DNA of 64,000 bases from Callaeas wilsoni (lineage: Eukaryota > Chordata > Aves > Passeriformes > Callaeidae). The stretch's first letter is position 1, and each line of letters starts with the position of its first letter. The position numbers were made by a program, and so were the translations under genes. The notes beneath the pieces are model-generated. The model was given only the letters and a program-made list of their open reading frames with translations. It did not search any database and had not been told where the DNA came from. Shown piece by piece: positions 46,144 to 58,408 of this stretch. The stretch lies in contig VWPU01011695.1 in the NCBI GenBank assembly GCA_013398955.1, positions 62,001 to 126,000 of the forward strand, written 5' to 3'.

Positions 46144-47203
46144 ATGGTGGCAGTAGCAGAAATGAGGACATGGATCGAGCCAGTGGTCGCAGGTTCTCAA
46201 GTGGCCAGTGCCTTCTACGACACAGCACTGCTGCTGGTGGTGAAGAACTACTACAACCAGACCAACAGCACTGCTCCCTCCCACGTCCTGGAAGATGCTC
46301 AGCAGAAGGCTGTATCTAATTTTTATATCATCTACAACCTGGTTCTGGGCCTGAGCCCACTGGTGTCAGCCTATGGCTTGTCCAAGCTGGGGGACAGGAT
46401 GCATCGGAAGATCCCTATCTGCTTCCCTCTTCTTGGTTATTTGGGCTCCAAAACTCTCCTGCTCCTCCTGATCCTGCTGGACTGGCCAGTGGAGGTGATG
46501 TATGGGGCTGCCACCTTCAATGGGCTGATGGGAGGCTTCACCACACTTTGGGCAGGCATCATGGCTCTGGGATCCCTGGGGTCCTCTGAGAGCAAGAGGT
46601 CTCTGCGGCTCATCATTATTGAACTGGTGTATGGCCTCGCTGGCTTTCTGGGAAGCATGGCATCTGGCTACCTCTTTGTTGGCTTCAGTGACCGCTATCG
46701 AGAAGGCACCGTGCTGGTGTGCTGCAGTATTGCTTGCTATGCCTTTTGTCTCCTCTACAGCATTTTTGTCCTCACAGTCCCCAAGCCAGCAGCTTCCTGC
46801 CCAGCCAAAGCCAAGAGTGCAGAGGAGGTGGGTGGTCAGCTCCCAGAAGCAGCAGCAGCAGGGAGTTCCCAGCCTTCAGAGGGCAGCATCTACGCTCCAG
46901 TATCCCCATCAAAACTCATCATCATCCTGCTATTTGTGGCAGCAATCCTCTATGACCTTGCTGTGGCTGGTGCAATGAATGTACTCCCACTGTTCTTGCT
47001 CAGGGAACCTTTAAGCTGGAATGCTGTGGAGATTGGCCATGGCAATGCTGCTGGGTACGTGATCTTCATTACCAGTTTCCTAGGGGTACTCGTGTTCTCC
47101 AGATGCCTGAGGGATGTTACCATGATCATGATCGGAGTAGCATCGTTCAGCGCTGGCATCCTCATCATGGCCTTTGTGCAGTGGACATTCCTGTTCTACA
47201 TTG
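46144..47203 (+). CDS. SLC46A2: SLC46A2 (thymic stromal cotransporter, TSCOT), exon 1
   Basis: SLC46A2 is a 12-span major facilitator of the SLC46 family. It was first described in thymic cortical epithelium and has since been linked to uptake of innate-immune ligands such as cyclic dinucleotides and muropeptides. Exon 1 encodes residues 1-353. The chosen ATG at 46144 has A at -3 and G at +4 and is followed by the family-like MRTWIEPVVAGSQVASAFYD; a second Met is residue 7. Visible features: two N-glycosylation sequons in the first loop (N38-Q-T, N41-S-T), NFYIIYNLVLGLSPL (from 59), the MFS loop signature LGDR at 82-85, a long hydrophilic central loop (about 212-257), and ITSFLGVLVFSRC near 309-321, nearly identical to mammals. 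The donor is ATTG|GTGAGT. Exons 1-4 together give 452 residues against about 475 in human, the shortfall being mostly at the N- and C-termini and the central loop. No lesions are seen. Confidence 0.95.
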
Positions 47204-48784
47204 GTGAGTTGAACAGCCACTCAACATGAGTAAATACATGCTGAGAAAGGAGTGTTTCAACATCACTGGAAGAGCTTTTAGCTTTGCTTCACGACAAGTT
47301 TGCAAGCAGGGAGTTAGGCAGGTCATCACATGGGCAATTTGCAAGAAAGCATTATTATTATTATTATTCCTCTTTCCCCACATCTCCCTTAGTACTCTTA
47401 AGACTCAGCACTCTAATCCTGAGGAGGCATACACTCCTGCCAAGGATTAGTTTAAGGCCCATTGACCTGTAATTCATCAGCTGGTCACAGACCAGATCTG
47501 AGCAGAACAATGTTCACACTCCGGGGGACCGGGAGTTGTTGCTGACTCCCTGTACTAGCAGGACCACTTCGCTGCATCAATCAGAAGCAATTGCTTCTTC
47601 TGAGATAAGGCTTAAGGCTGCAACAGAAACAAAATGGCAAAGGCTTCCTATTACATGAACGTCTTAAGACGTGATTTATTTTTGTCCTGTGAAGGCACTT
47701 ACAGCTGATGGAAAACTTAATGAAACATTGGAGCTGTAAAGTATCACAATAATGTAGTTTACAAATCTCACACGGTACATAAATTACTAAAGGACAGGTA
47801 ACAATAGATGAGGCAGCATCTCATGATAAAGGAAAGGGAAGTTTATTTTTGGGAGGTAACCTATGATGAAACACATAAAACAAAACCCAAGAACTGCATT
47901 CATTGTGGCAGAGACATCTCTCAGAGTATCATCTATTGCATGGCTTTAAGGTTTTGCTTCTGAAAGTGAGAAAGATACTGGAGATAAACGTCCTGAAGTG
48001 ATTTTTCTGTCTGTCCCTACAGGGAATGGGAAATTGAAAATGAAACAAAGTTGTTCTAAAGGGAAAGATGATAGGATATTGTATTTATGTACTAAGACAA
48101 ACACTGAGTGAAAATTTTAAGATATTTTGTTTGTTTAGCCAATCAAGCTGGGGAATAAAAGATGAAAAATTAAGTTTAAAAAAAAAAAAAGCTTTCTTAA
48201 TAATTAAGCTCATCTTCATCCTGAAGACATGCTGCTATGCAGTGTGTAGGATGCTTATTCCCTGCATTGCAGAAACACCTTGGTACACTAGACATGGACC
48301 AAGTCTTCGCTGAGGCTGGTTCTGCTGACAGGAAGGTAATTCCAGCTCCCCATAAATTTTCACAGTAGAGATAGGCTAGAATACTGCAAGCCAGAAGCAC
48401 TGAGATACAAGACAGATGTAGTGTTAAAAAGGTACTGTTTCTGTCAAGGCTGTGTAGCACAGGGGGCTCTCTCTGCATGTTAAGACTGAAATCATCATCC
48501 TCACTATCTCAAAGGAGAGTGAGGATCCCATCTACGCTGGGATGTCTGGCTGAGAACAAGAGACCGTGTCTAGTTTGGGCAAAGTACTTCTGCTAACGGG
48601 AGCAATAGGTGGTTTATCTGCCTTGGATGAAGTGAGGACCTACCTCTTTTTAGCACTCAGGGGATGAGAAAAGGTGAAGCAAGGTGCCTGTCCAAGCCAG
48701 AGGCATGTAATCTTCAAAAGCAGTGGTTATGTTGGGTGACAAAGAGCAGGTACTGGTGATAACTCAAAATTCATTGCATTACAG
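47204..48784 (+). other. SLC46A2: SLC46A2 intron 1
   Basis: This 1.6-kb intron has donor GTGAGT and acceptor CATTACAG. It contains an ATT microsatellite (47351-47368), an A-run near 48177-48190 and a 14-bp palindrome ACGTCTTAAGACGT (47659-47672). No gene is recognised. Confidence 0.85.
47351..47368. repeat. ATT microsatellite (6 units)
   Basis: Six uninterrupted ATT units in SLC46A2 intron 1. Confidence 0.85.
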
Positions 48785-48868
48785 CACGGGCAGTGATGCT
48801 CTTTGCCCTGATCCCCTTACCAACCATCAGGTCCATGTTGTCCAAGCATGTTGAAGGATCATCCTATG
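48785..48868 (+). CDS. SLC46A2: SLC46A2 exon 2
   Basis: These 84 bases complete the split Ala codon and encode ARAVMLFALIPLPTIRSMLS-KHVEGSSY plus the first base of a Gly codon. This is the late transmembrane segment and loop conserved in SLC46A2. The acceptor is CATTACAG and the donor TATG|GTGAGT. Phase is 1 at both ends, matching exons 1 and 3. Confidence 0.93.
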
Positions 48869-50482
48869 GTGAGTATTTTGGTTACCTTACCAGCCAAAAC
48901 CCCCTGAAATCCCTTTATTCAGCCTAGAGTACAAAGAGAAAGGTAAGTTATCGCTGCAATCTGTGCTTTGTGTAATAATACTAGAGCAATGATACCACAA
49001 ACAGGAAGGGAGAAGCAGAGAAACTTGCTGGACAAGATTCTCACATCCAATCTTCTTGTGCTTGGTTGCATCATCATTTATCCACAGAATTTTCAGCACA
49101 TACTTCAAAAGATTACAATCAGTGCATAATTCAAAGGCAGGGAAAATAGCTGAAGTGCTGCTCAAAAACAGGGAGAAACAAGAGAAGCAGGACATTGAGT
49201 TGAAGCACTTGGGATATTCACACCATTTATATCTGGCTTGTTTTACTTCCAGTTTTGGGAAGGATGTTTTTCACCTTTTTTTCAGTTATGCTCTCTAAAC
49301 ATTTCTTCAAGTGTTTGGCAGTTTGTTCCTGTCAGACCAGATTTAACTACAACGAATAACCTTTGCATAAAAATTGACCCTTCTTAGAACAGCAGCTGGA
49401 ATTCTTTTCCATTAAAATATGTATTACAAATTAGTAAAATGTATTTTACAACAGCATATTGAAGCCTACCATTTTTACCCCAATGAGCTAGATTTAGACA
49501 CAAGAGAAAGGACTGGCCATTCATTCAAACAGCACCACACCCACAACTGCTCATACCTCCTCCAAACACATTTCCTCTGCCATCCTTCACATCCTTTTCC
49601 TTTCTGCCATATGAACACAACACTGCTCTGTCACCAGTTCATTCCTACTGCTTGTGCTCCCTCAACATCCACCGCAGCAAAATCACCTACCTGCCACAAA
49701 CAGCACAGCTCACACTCCAGGTTAATCACCACTAATCAAATGTTTTTAACCTTCACCTTGAGCCATACGGGCTGCACGTGACAACGGCGTCAGTCCAGCC
49801 CTCGAGCAGAACCCTGCAGCAGAGCAGCACTTGCCTCCTGGTAGCAGTCTCGTCTCCTTAGCTGGTGGCTGCTGGTGCGAAGTGGCTGCAGAAGGCCATC
49901 AGGGCAGCAAGCTCAGCACACAGCCCTGACCTTGCCCCCAGTCTGCATGTCCCAGCAGGGCTGGCTTACTTCCCCTTCATCCATTTATCATGACACAAAC
50001 CCTTCAGTAAAGAGTGGTTTCAACTAGAATTCAGTTTCTGCCTTTCTTCCACATGAAATATCATACATATCACACACACATCCCCATTTCAGGATTATAA
50101 TTTCAACCCTGTGAACCACTTTTCTGGCCTAGGACAGAAGCAGACCCTGACTAAAATTTCTCCTGTCCTGAAGATGTTAGCTCTAGACTATTTTTCTACT
50201 TCTAGGAAAAGGAGGACTTGTTGACCAGTTTATTGCTGCTCTTATGAGCAGCTACCTTTATATGTAGATTGTTTAGGCAGACAGTTTTCCATTTGGATCT
50301 TTTGTTCCATGCCTAAAGGAAGAAAATTAATTTAATTGTGCTCTAGAACAGAAGCAGATACAAGCTCGTGCCATTTGGTATTAGTGAAGCAATGACTACA
50401 CAATTGTGATCCTGGATTTGTCAGGGAGGAACCACAGCTGGTTTTTTAATCTTCAGTAACAAACTATGTTCTTGTCTTACAG
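48869..50482 (+). other. SLC46A2: SLC46A2 intron 2
   Basis: This 1.6-kb intron includes a GC-richer patch around 49770-49960. No gene or mobile element is recognised. Confidence 0.85.
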
Positions 50483-50639
50483 GTAAGGTGTTTGTCCTGC
50501 TGCAGCTGTCTTTAGTCACCACGGGAGTAGTGACATCTACAGTCTACAACAAGATCTATCAAAACACACTGGACTGGTACAGCGGCTTTTGCTTCATTTT
50601 GTCTTTTCTAGTTGGCTGCCTGAGTCTCCTCCCTTTAAG
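50483..50639 (+). CDS. SLC46A2: SLC46A2 exon 3
   Basis: After acceptor TTGTCTTACAG, 157 bases encode GKVFVLLQLSLVTTGVVTST-VYNKIYQNTLDW and a last hydrophobic span FCFILSFLVGCLSLLPL. GKVFV.LQLSL..TGVVTST.YNKIYQ is strongly SLC46A2-specific. The donor is TTAAG|GTAAG. The exon ends in phase 2, matching exon 4. Confidence 0.93.
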
Positions 50640-52095
50640 GTAAGAAATAGGAAAGATTTTGTTCAAAAGGACATGCTGTATTTTCTCTGTGCTTCCTGGT
50701 TCTAGGTCTGAAGTATCTAATACAGATGGGAAAAAATTTGTAAAATAAAAGCAACACCCCCCTCAATTCAATTTTAAAAAAAAAAAAAAAATTGGAGAAA
50801 CAAAGAAACTTGCAGAAATGACAAATATCAAGAAGATTCAAAGAATGAACATTCCAATGTCTAGCCAGTGGTTTTTTTAATCTTATTTTTGTTTAACGTA
50901 ACATGAATTGCTGTAGGAAGAGTATTTGGCAGTTTAACAGTTAATAATCCCAGAGGAGAAAGCATTAACACAAACATAAGTGTTTGATACTGTGAAAATA
51001 TTAGTAAGTAAAATGAAGGAATAACCTTACACAAAGTAAAATGTTTTTTTTAAAATTCCATTATATGTTACTTACCCATTGTGACAGAAAATAATAATCT
51101 GAGTCTCGCTCAAATGTTTCAAAGAGAAACCATTACCATAGTGAAGGAAATGGTTACTTTTCTGGTCCACTGAATTTGCCCAACAGTACCACTACGGAGT
51201 GACTGAGAGGTACAATTTCAGGAACAACTTCTAAGCACAAACCCAGCTTAATTTGAAGAGAGAAAGCTGAAACAACCATTCCATCTGCTTTTACAGAAGT
51301 TTTTAAGGATCTCCCTCCAAATCTCACTTTGTCCATTAGAGCCTCCCCAAGACTCTCCAGCTTGTTGCATTGCTAGGAACAGCAAGACTCTTTCTGTATG
51401 AAGTAAACTGTGATAATGTCAGTATTTAATCCATGTAACAACATTTTCATTCAGATATAAGGCACGTACTGCATAGGCTAATGCCTAATTCCAGGCAAAA
51501 TTCTTGCCTAGATCTGCTGTAGTTGAAAAAAAATATAGTAATACCGAGTCTCAAAGCACTATGTATACTGACTTCAGTGGCACCACTTAGAGAGGAAGAA
51601 AAAGCTAAGGAAAGCTCCTCGACCACCACCTCTGTTTTATCCAGAGCACCAAAAGCATTCTTGGCTTGTGAATACATTTGACAACCACCGTCTTCAGGAC
51701 AACGAGTGTGGGGAAGGCTACTTCATACTCATCATTCCCCTGGCTCTGCTTTCCTCCTCATATCTTCCAGACAAAAACCACTGATTTCTTATGCACAGCC
51801 CTTTCTTTAACAGGGTTCACTGCTAGCTACTCAAATGCTTTTTAATACAGGTTCCAAATAGAAGTACCACTATCAGTACAAACAGGGGTTATTAAAGTGA
51901 AAGATGACAAATGGTGCCAATGTCATTGCTTGTACACAAGAGAGGCTGGCAGATCATTGAGAGGAATCCCATTAGCACTCAGCCAGCTCCAAACACCCTG
52001 GCAAAGTTTCAGACAGAGATGTGCAAATAGCAAACCGCAATTTGAGAAGGTAGTTTGCTAACTCTTATCATCTGCTTTTGTATTGTTCTTTACAG
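50640..52095 (+). other. SLC46A2: SLC46A2 intron 3
   Basis: This 1.5-kb intron has an A-run at 50774-50790. Nothing else is recognised. Confidence 0.85.
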
Positions 52096-52153
52096 CTTTG
52101 TGGCCATCAAACAACGGTCAACCACTGGCTCCCTTGAGATTCTGGCTGAGTAA
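52096..52153 (+). CDS. SLC46A2: SLC46A2 exon 4 (terminal coding part)
   Basis: After acceptor TTCTTTACAG, the split Ser codon is completed and the exon encodes SFVAIKQRSTTGSLEILAE with TAA at 52151-52153. This is the short cytoplasmic tail. It is shorter than and unlike the human tail after the FVAIKQ-type start, which is normal divergence for this region. The total spliced CDS is 1359 bases, an exact multiple of three. Confidence 0.85.
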
Positions 52154-52710
52154 TAGAGGCATCTTTTGGTTGTTCTACAGTTACCAATACTACAGGATGC
52201 ATAGCATTTGTATTTCCACTTCACAGCATGCCACAACCTCTCAGCCACTCAGCTTGCCCGGCAAGAGATGTTTGCCTTGTTATTTCTGCAGCACCCCATC
52301 TTGCAAAGTATGTGCATTGGCTATTGCACACCAGCAGTCCTCAGAGCATTCGGCTTTTTCCTAGGCTGGTTAGCAATATCAAAGAGGGACAATAATACAG
52401 GCTAGAAATGAAAATGGCATTTGTAGACACATCATTCAGAGTGGAAGCGGAAAGCAGAGGATCATTTTTCCATTAGTTCCTTCTTGTCTGTTCATTCAGA
52501 AATCTCAGGGCAGTCCTGTGACCTTGGCTGATGAAACGGGGCTGCAAGCCACATGACGTCAGCAGGACACGCTGGCTCTCTGCCTGCTACAGATGTTATC
52601 AGCCCAGTCAATTAATGTTACATAAAAGACCATTAAATAAACACCACTGTAAAAATATGTAAGATTAACAGAATTTTAGTAATCCCTACAATAAAACACC
52701 CCTGAAAAGA
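52154..52710 (+). other. SLC46A2: Candidate SLC46A2 3' UTR
   Basis: About 500 bases follow the stop, with AATAAA at 52636-52641 and again at 52690-52695. The tail is otherwise featureless. The exact cleavage site is inferred. Confidence 0.55.
52636..52641 (+). promoter_or_regulatory. SLC46A2: Candidate SLC46A2 poly(A) signal (AATAAA)
   Basis: This is the first canonical AATAAA after the stop codon. A second one at 52690-52695 is an equally good candidate. Confidence 0.5.
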
Positions 52711-53470
52711 TGTTCATGATCCTGATTTCTGGGAGATTGTCCCACTGTCCCTGGACAATGCTTCAATAGAGCTCATGCAAGGACTAAGACTCAAGAGCTA
52801 ATGCTGGTGTTTCAACTCACACCACCACGATGTGCTACTCTTGTAACAGGGTAAGAACGGGCAAGCAGCACACAGCTCCTACAGGCTTTACGGAGGTGTA
52901 GGGACACTGATACATGTAACAGTCACCATGTTACCTCAGCTTCAATCTGGGTTGGAAAGGAACCTCATAGGATACAGCAACTAGCATGAGATGATGTCAC
53001 ATAAATCCGAACATGAGTCAGAAGTCTGGCATGTCTCACAAGGATGTATCTTACATGCTTGCATGCTAATTGAACTAAGAAGTATTGAGCGGCTTCCAAG
53101 GTCCTGGACTGAGTAGAGGGAAGTTAAAAGCCCTTAAATAACTGAAATAATCTGGAGGCAAATTAGGCAGCTTCAGTTTGAGCCAGGGGTATAGCAAGCA
53201 GAAGTTGGTTCCTCACTACACAATCCCTTGCTCTGGGGAAGTGGCTGCCACCCTGTCCTCCACATACACACACAATCTTTTCTCAGCTCCTTCACTTTCA
53301 GTACCAGAAGTAATGCAGCAACAGGTCAGATGATTTCTAGTTAGATCAACTGTGGAGCAAGACTTTAGGGGAAGCATATTTCTGCAGTAAGATAGTGAGA
53401 TGCTCAGCAAAATAAGCACACATGTAACTTCACTGGTGAAGACTGCAAAAAAATGAAACTTTATTCTAGG
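52711..53470. other. Short spacer between convergent SLC46A2 and SNX30
   Basis: These roughly 760 bases lie between the two candidate 3' ends. GGGTTGGAAAGGAACCTCATAG near 52950 vaguely resembles a reversed CR1 tail but is too short to call. No gene is recognised. Confidence 0.5.
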
Positions 53471-56400
53471 TAAAGGAGTCATCTTTTAATACATTTATTG
53501 GTCCATTCCATTAAATTAACTGAGGTAAACAAATGGTGCATTTTAAAAAAATGTACACACTAACAGATAATTACAAACAGTTTTACCTCAAAGCATTTTT
53601 CTCCATCAATACTAGCTCCATAGTAAACAATGCACAAAGTATATTTATACAGATATATGAAAGGGTATAGAAACATGCCAGCACCAGAAGGCAAGACAAC
53701 ATTTCCTAGCCTGCGAGTCTGAATTAGAGCATAGTTGCCAGATTTGGCCAAGTACAGGAAACAAAAGCCTCCTTCCCATTTTTACATTGTTTACAAGCTA
53801 ATTCGCACAGACACAAGTCTTTTCCCAGCTTTTATTTTGTATTTTAATGGTATGAACAGTGACTCTAGTTCTGGTGAGTGGGTTTATAGAGTGAAAGCAG
53901 AAGAGTCTGGACAAGGAACCAGCACCATTTTTGTCCCCATCACTGACACCTTCAACATAGTGTGTGAAGCTCACAGCCAGCTTGCCTTCACCTGCATGTC
54001 CCAATGCTCCAGACCTTAGAGAGGGACAGAGGGATGCAGGCACAGAGAAGTGAGAACAAGGACGGCGCTTCTTAATTTTTGTGTACTGTAGGCAGAAGTC
54101 ATTTGGCTCTTATTTTAAGACTGGCCCTCAGCAATCTGTCTCCTTGTGCAGTGGGAATGTTGCACTGGTCACAACGCTGCACAACCTTGATCTGAAGGTA
54201 TGGATACATATCCCAGCAGCAGGGTTAATGAAATGGTTTAGCTTCAAAGCATAGAATACCAAGACCTTCAAAGTAGTCTAGGACAGTGACTAGCCTTTAT
54301 TGTTTTAGTATGCCATTTACATAAGGGTGATCTACTTATACCTCTTTAGAAAGTTCATTTTCTCTGCAGACTTACTGTGCTTTAGGCATGCAACCTTAAA
54401 ACTTGTCTGGTTCATTACTAACTACTTGTACCAGTCAGATATTTCAGCAAGACTTTCAAGTGCTAAGCACAGAATTAAGCACTGCCATTTTAGTTTGTAA
54501 ATTAGTTCAACAGCACTCCCAAGGTTTTAAATGGCACATTCAGTCTGCCAGAAGGCAAGTTTATTCCTGTGATCCCCAGTTTTACCTCACAAGAAGAAAA
54601 AAAAATAATCCAACAAGTAGTAGCAACTACCCTATCTTTAAAAAAAAGTCCTCATTTTCCCTATGTATTGTTGTAGTAAAAGTTAATGTACCTGAGGAAA
54701 TAACGTTCTACCTTCAGAATTTAAGAGGACATAACATCTAATGAGATAGTTTAGTCTATGCAATTTTGTTCAGTGGTTATCAGGACAAGGATTTTCAACA
54801 ATCTGCAACAATAATCATAACAATATCCAGTTAAATTGTGCAAGTTTTAACAAAAGCATGGCTCCTGTTAAAATACTGAACAGTCTCTGCTGATCTGGGA
54901 AAGAATTCTTTTGTACCCTGGCATCTGCAGGACTGACACCTGAAGCAATATACATCATGACCAGGCTGTGCAGAGCCACTGCTTCAAGGCTGCTGCACAG
55001 TACCTCCACAGAAGAGACACTGCCATTCACGCTTTGTTTCTATCAGTTACTCCACTACTTCATCTTTAGCACAAGTGTTAGTGCAGCAAAAATCCAAGCA
55101 GATTTCAGTGAAGAATCATACTTTATGCTTTAATACAACTCACACCAAAACTGTTTGTGTCTTTAGGGCTACACTATCACCTTTTAATTTTTCAATGTAT
55201 ACCTGAAAAAGCCATGATGTTTTAACATCTATGTTTCTTGCAAGACTTAGAACCTGATATAGGTATACATGAACAATGCGTGGTCCATTACTGAGCACAG
55301 AAACAAGATCTCAGTGCTTGCTTTGTTGTGCTGCTGCCACTTAAGAGAAGAAACAAACACCACAGAAACTGTACAGAAGTAACTGGGCAGCAGTGAATTA
55401 TGCATCCTCTGAGAGGGCCCTGCCCTGGCTATGGATTATGAGGAAAACTGGGCTGATTTAAGGACTGCTGAAAGAACCACATGTTAAATAGGCTCATAGA
55501 AAGGGTGCCAACTACTTTTGGTGTCATTTTGGTGCACGTGCAGAGTCATCTTAAGTGACTTAACACTCAACAGGTTACTCAAAGATAAAGCTCCTGCACT
55601 ATTCCTGCTTCCCTTTTACCAATATCTTCTATTTCTCTCACGGAAGTGTGGACCATCCAAAGTAAAGACTTTTATTCTACAAGGATTACAGGATAACACG
55701 TTAAGAGTTTCACTCTCAGTTCAAGACTCAACCTCCTTCTAACAGCAGTTATGTGATACAAGTGTCACTCTGCACATCTTACAGAAATTTCCTGCAACTT
55801 TTGCAGTTTTCCTGACTGGCATGGCTGCCCCAAACATCACAGTCAGGATCCTCCCTATACCTCACCCACAGCCCTCAGTTACCTTGTGATTTACAACAGC
55901 CCTTCCTAAGAACAGACCACTCCACAGCCTGCAGGAGCTGAGACCCACCTATGCACACCCTTATTACACTGCAGCAATCCTTGCAGAGGACTTCTCTTTC
56001 GAATGTCAAGTTTTACTTCCCTTGTATGAGCTTAAGAGGTTTTGGTCCAGATCACGTAAGAGATCCCAATCTTGAACAGCTCCAGCCTCAGCAGTTACAT
56101 GTTGATTTGAACTTCACTTGGTACTCTCCACTGTCCATTATGCTTCTCATGAACAGCTGTGATGTTAATTGCTAAATTCCCCAGAAGCAACACCCACTTC
56201 AGTTTGACATAAAACAAAGCTGGAAGAGCCCCTTAGTGTTGTAAGGCATCAGATGAAACTACCTGTAGGAAAAAACCACCATCCTTTCTACTCATCTTTT
56301 GCTGTTTATTTTAATAAGATGGTGGGAAGACTGACTAAATATTAGTTCAAAATATATTTTGCTTGAGTCCTAGTGATGTTGTAGAGGCAACTACAAAATT

Positions 56401-58348
56401 CCATTTACTCCACATGAACTAATTCAAAAAGCATGTTGATCTTTCTTTGTGGAAAATGGGGAAGACTGTAAGACTAACCCTAAAGGACAGACTTTTAGAT
56501 AGTATGCAAGTGCTTATTCTAGATTGCTTCAAGATGATCCCTTTAAGTCCTTCCTCCAAACAAGAGGAGTCCATGATTCTGAACCTAACAGCAACTTAAA
56601 CCAGAGTTCTCATTTACACCAAAAAGTGCATATTGACAAACTGACCTTGAAACAAGAAACATAGTTTGTTTAGTAACCACAGTTGTCAATAAAGGCTGAG
56701 TCAAAAAAAGAACTTCTTAAAATGTCTTATATTTTACTTTTTCATGCAGAGAGCACCATCTCATTAGCCTGACAGCTACCACAGTGCTGCAATAACTCAT
56801 CTTGAGAGTTCCATAAAGCCAACAGGCTAAGAAGGTGCAGCTGATGTTTATGAAGGAATAAATTCCAAATCAGACTAGTACCTGGTAGGTTGTTACAGGA
56901 GAACAGAGAAGTTGCACAAAATCAATCACTGCTCACATTCTTTGCAAGAATGCTGCCAGAGAACAACTAATCATTCATATTTAGCAGTAAGCACAGTATT
57001 TATTGCCCTAGATCCCAGTATTACACTCATACGAGCCCCAACCCCCCTCACTAGGATGGTTAAATCACGTCAGCATTCCTAAGGCCATTAACACCAAGGA
57101 GGCATTTACTTGAGGTTGGACTGCAAGAGAAAGGACAAAAAAAGGACTTGCAGAAGCAGCTACAATTCTAAAGGCCAAGAGAAACTACTAAGAAAATAGA
57201 TCTGTACCAAAAGTAGTCCTGAAAGACTTGCCATGTGGTTCAGCAGAGACAGGTATGAACACTATGTGTACCTAATACAGTAACCATCTATCCCTCAACA
57301 ACCCACTTAAGGCAAGTTTCACACATTCTGATGCTTGGTGGAAGGAAGCATTTGACACCTTTTGGCTTTTGGCTGCTGCAAAGAAAGCGTGGGGAGAGAA
57401 AGGAGAGTTCTACTTTTACTACAGCAGGCATCTTAGGTGACCAAGCCTGAAGTGGCTCTTATAAAACCCATATTTACAGCATGGTGTAAGAGATCTCCAC
57501 CATGCAACTTCCAGAGCTAGCTTTGGAAAAACTGAAGACTCATACTTCCTCCCCCACTCCCACAACCCTTCAAAGGATGCTGTCCAACTCATTCCCGCAG
57601 CTAGGCTGGTTTTGATCCCCACGTCAGTCACAAGTACACTTCAGTCAACTGACATTACTTCATAATCACCAAGGTAAACAAAGATACTCAGTATGAACCA
57701 ACAGCATGCCACACTCACAAAAACCACAGTTCATGCTTGCATCACCGGCTATCTGCGGCTGGTGTTGGTATGGTCTACAACAAGCCCGACCCCCGGACAG
57801 AAAAGTCTACAGAGACTACTTCATCCAGAGGGAGCACATGAGTGGTAGCAAAACAGAAAATATTCCTTCCCAGCCTCTCCTTGTCCATTCAAAAAAAAAA
57901 AAAAGGGATAAGGATTGGTTAGGGAGTACTGCATCACAGAAATAATTATTGAGTTTTTTTTTAAGCAAACAAAACAAAATGGTAATAAAGATGTCATTTG
58001 GCACCTTGCAGTAGAGTTTTATTTTCATCTTTTTAGTGTTCCACTCATCAGTTCCTTCCAGACTAGAGAGGTAAATTTTATCAAGATCCCCATGCACTTT
58101 CACTATGAACCCCAATCACTCCATAAGATAAAGAAGGAACCATTCAAGATAACTCAAAAAGATGAAACATACCCCAGTTTAAACACAAAAATTGAGGAAA
58201 AAAAAATCAAACAGGCTGGAACAGATGCTCTGAAAAACTAAGTGCAGCTGTCATTTCAGTTAACTTAACAAAAAGAGTCCTCCATACAGTTCCAGTATGA
58301 CTAGTGGTACTGAGCATAGAAGTGCTAGACTGTCCATGAAGGTACTTC
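53471..58348 (-). other. SNX30: Candidate SNX30 3' UTR
   Basis: The region downstream of the SNX30 stop codon has no recognisable gene for 4.9 kb. The distal end is set by minus-strand AATAAA motifs at 53499-53494 and 53465-53460. Other AATAAA motifs upstream, for example near 53829, could be alternative sites. Human SNX30 also has a several-kb 3' UTR, as I recall it. Boundary and continuity are inference; part of this stretch could be intergenic. Confidence 0.45.
53494..53499 (-). promoter_or_regulatory. SNX30: Candidate distal SNX30 poly(A) signal
   Basis: TTTATT on the plus strand reads AATAAA in the SNX30 direction. A second copy follows 34 bases further on (53465-53460). Confidence 0.35.
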
Positions 58349-58408
58349 TTATTTGGTCTCTGGCTTGTCTTGCAACAGTGGTATAATTGACTCCCACGCT
58401 GTAAGGCA
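58349..58408 (-). CDS. SNX30: SNX30 (sorting nexin 30), terminal coding exon
   Basis: On the minus strand, after acceptor TTTCTTCAG, 60 bases encode CLTAWESIIPLLQDKPETK and a TAA stop (plus-strand 58349-58351). This is the C-terminal end of the SNX30 BAR domain. It joins in phase 0 to the exon at 60681-60529, giving QYYEKCLTAWESIIP as in vertebrate SNX30. Confidence 0.93.
   Translation of the reverse strand, partial: CLTAWESIIPLLQDKPETK

Noticed and set aside
47659..47672. 14-bp perfect palindrome ACGTCTTAAGACGT in SLC46A2 intron 1
   Set aside because: A few perfect 14-mers of this kind are expected by chance in 64 kb, and it has no loop or extension.
52946..52975. GGGTTGGAAAGGAACCTCATAG resembling a reversed CR1 tail
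   Set aside because: Only about 25 bases match and the adjoining terminal repeat of CR1 is missing, so it is not callable.
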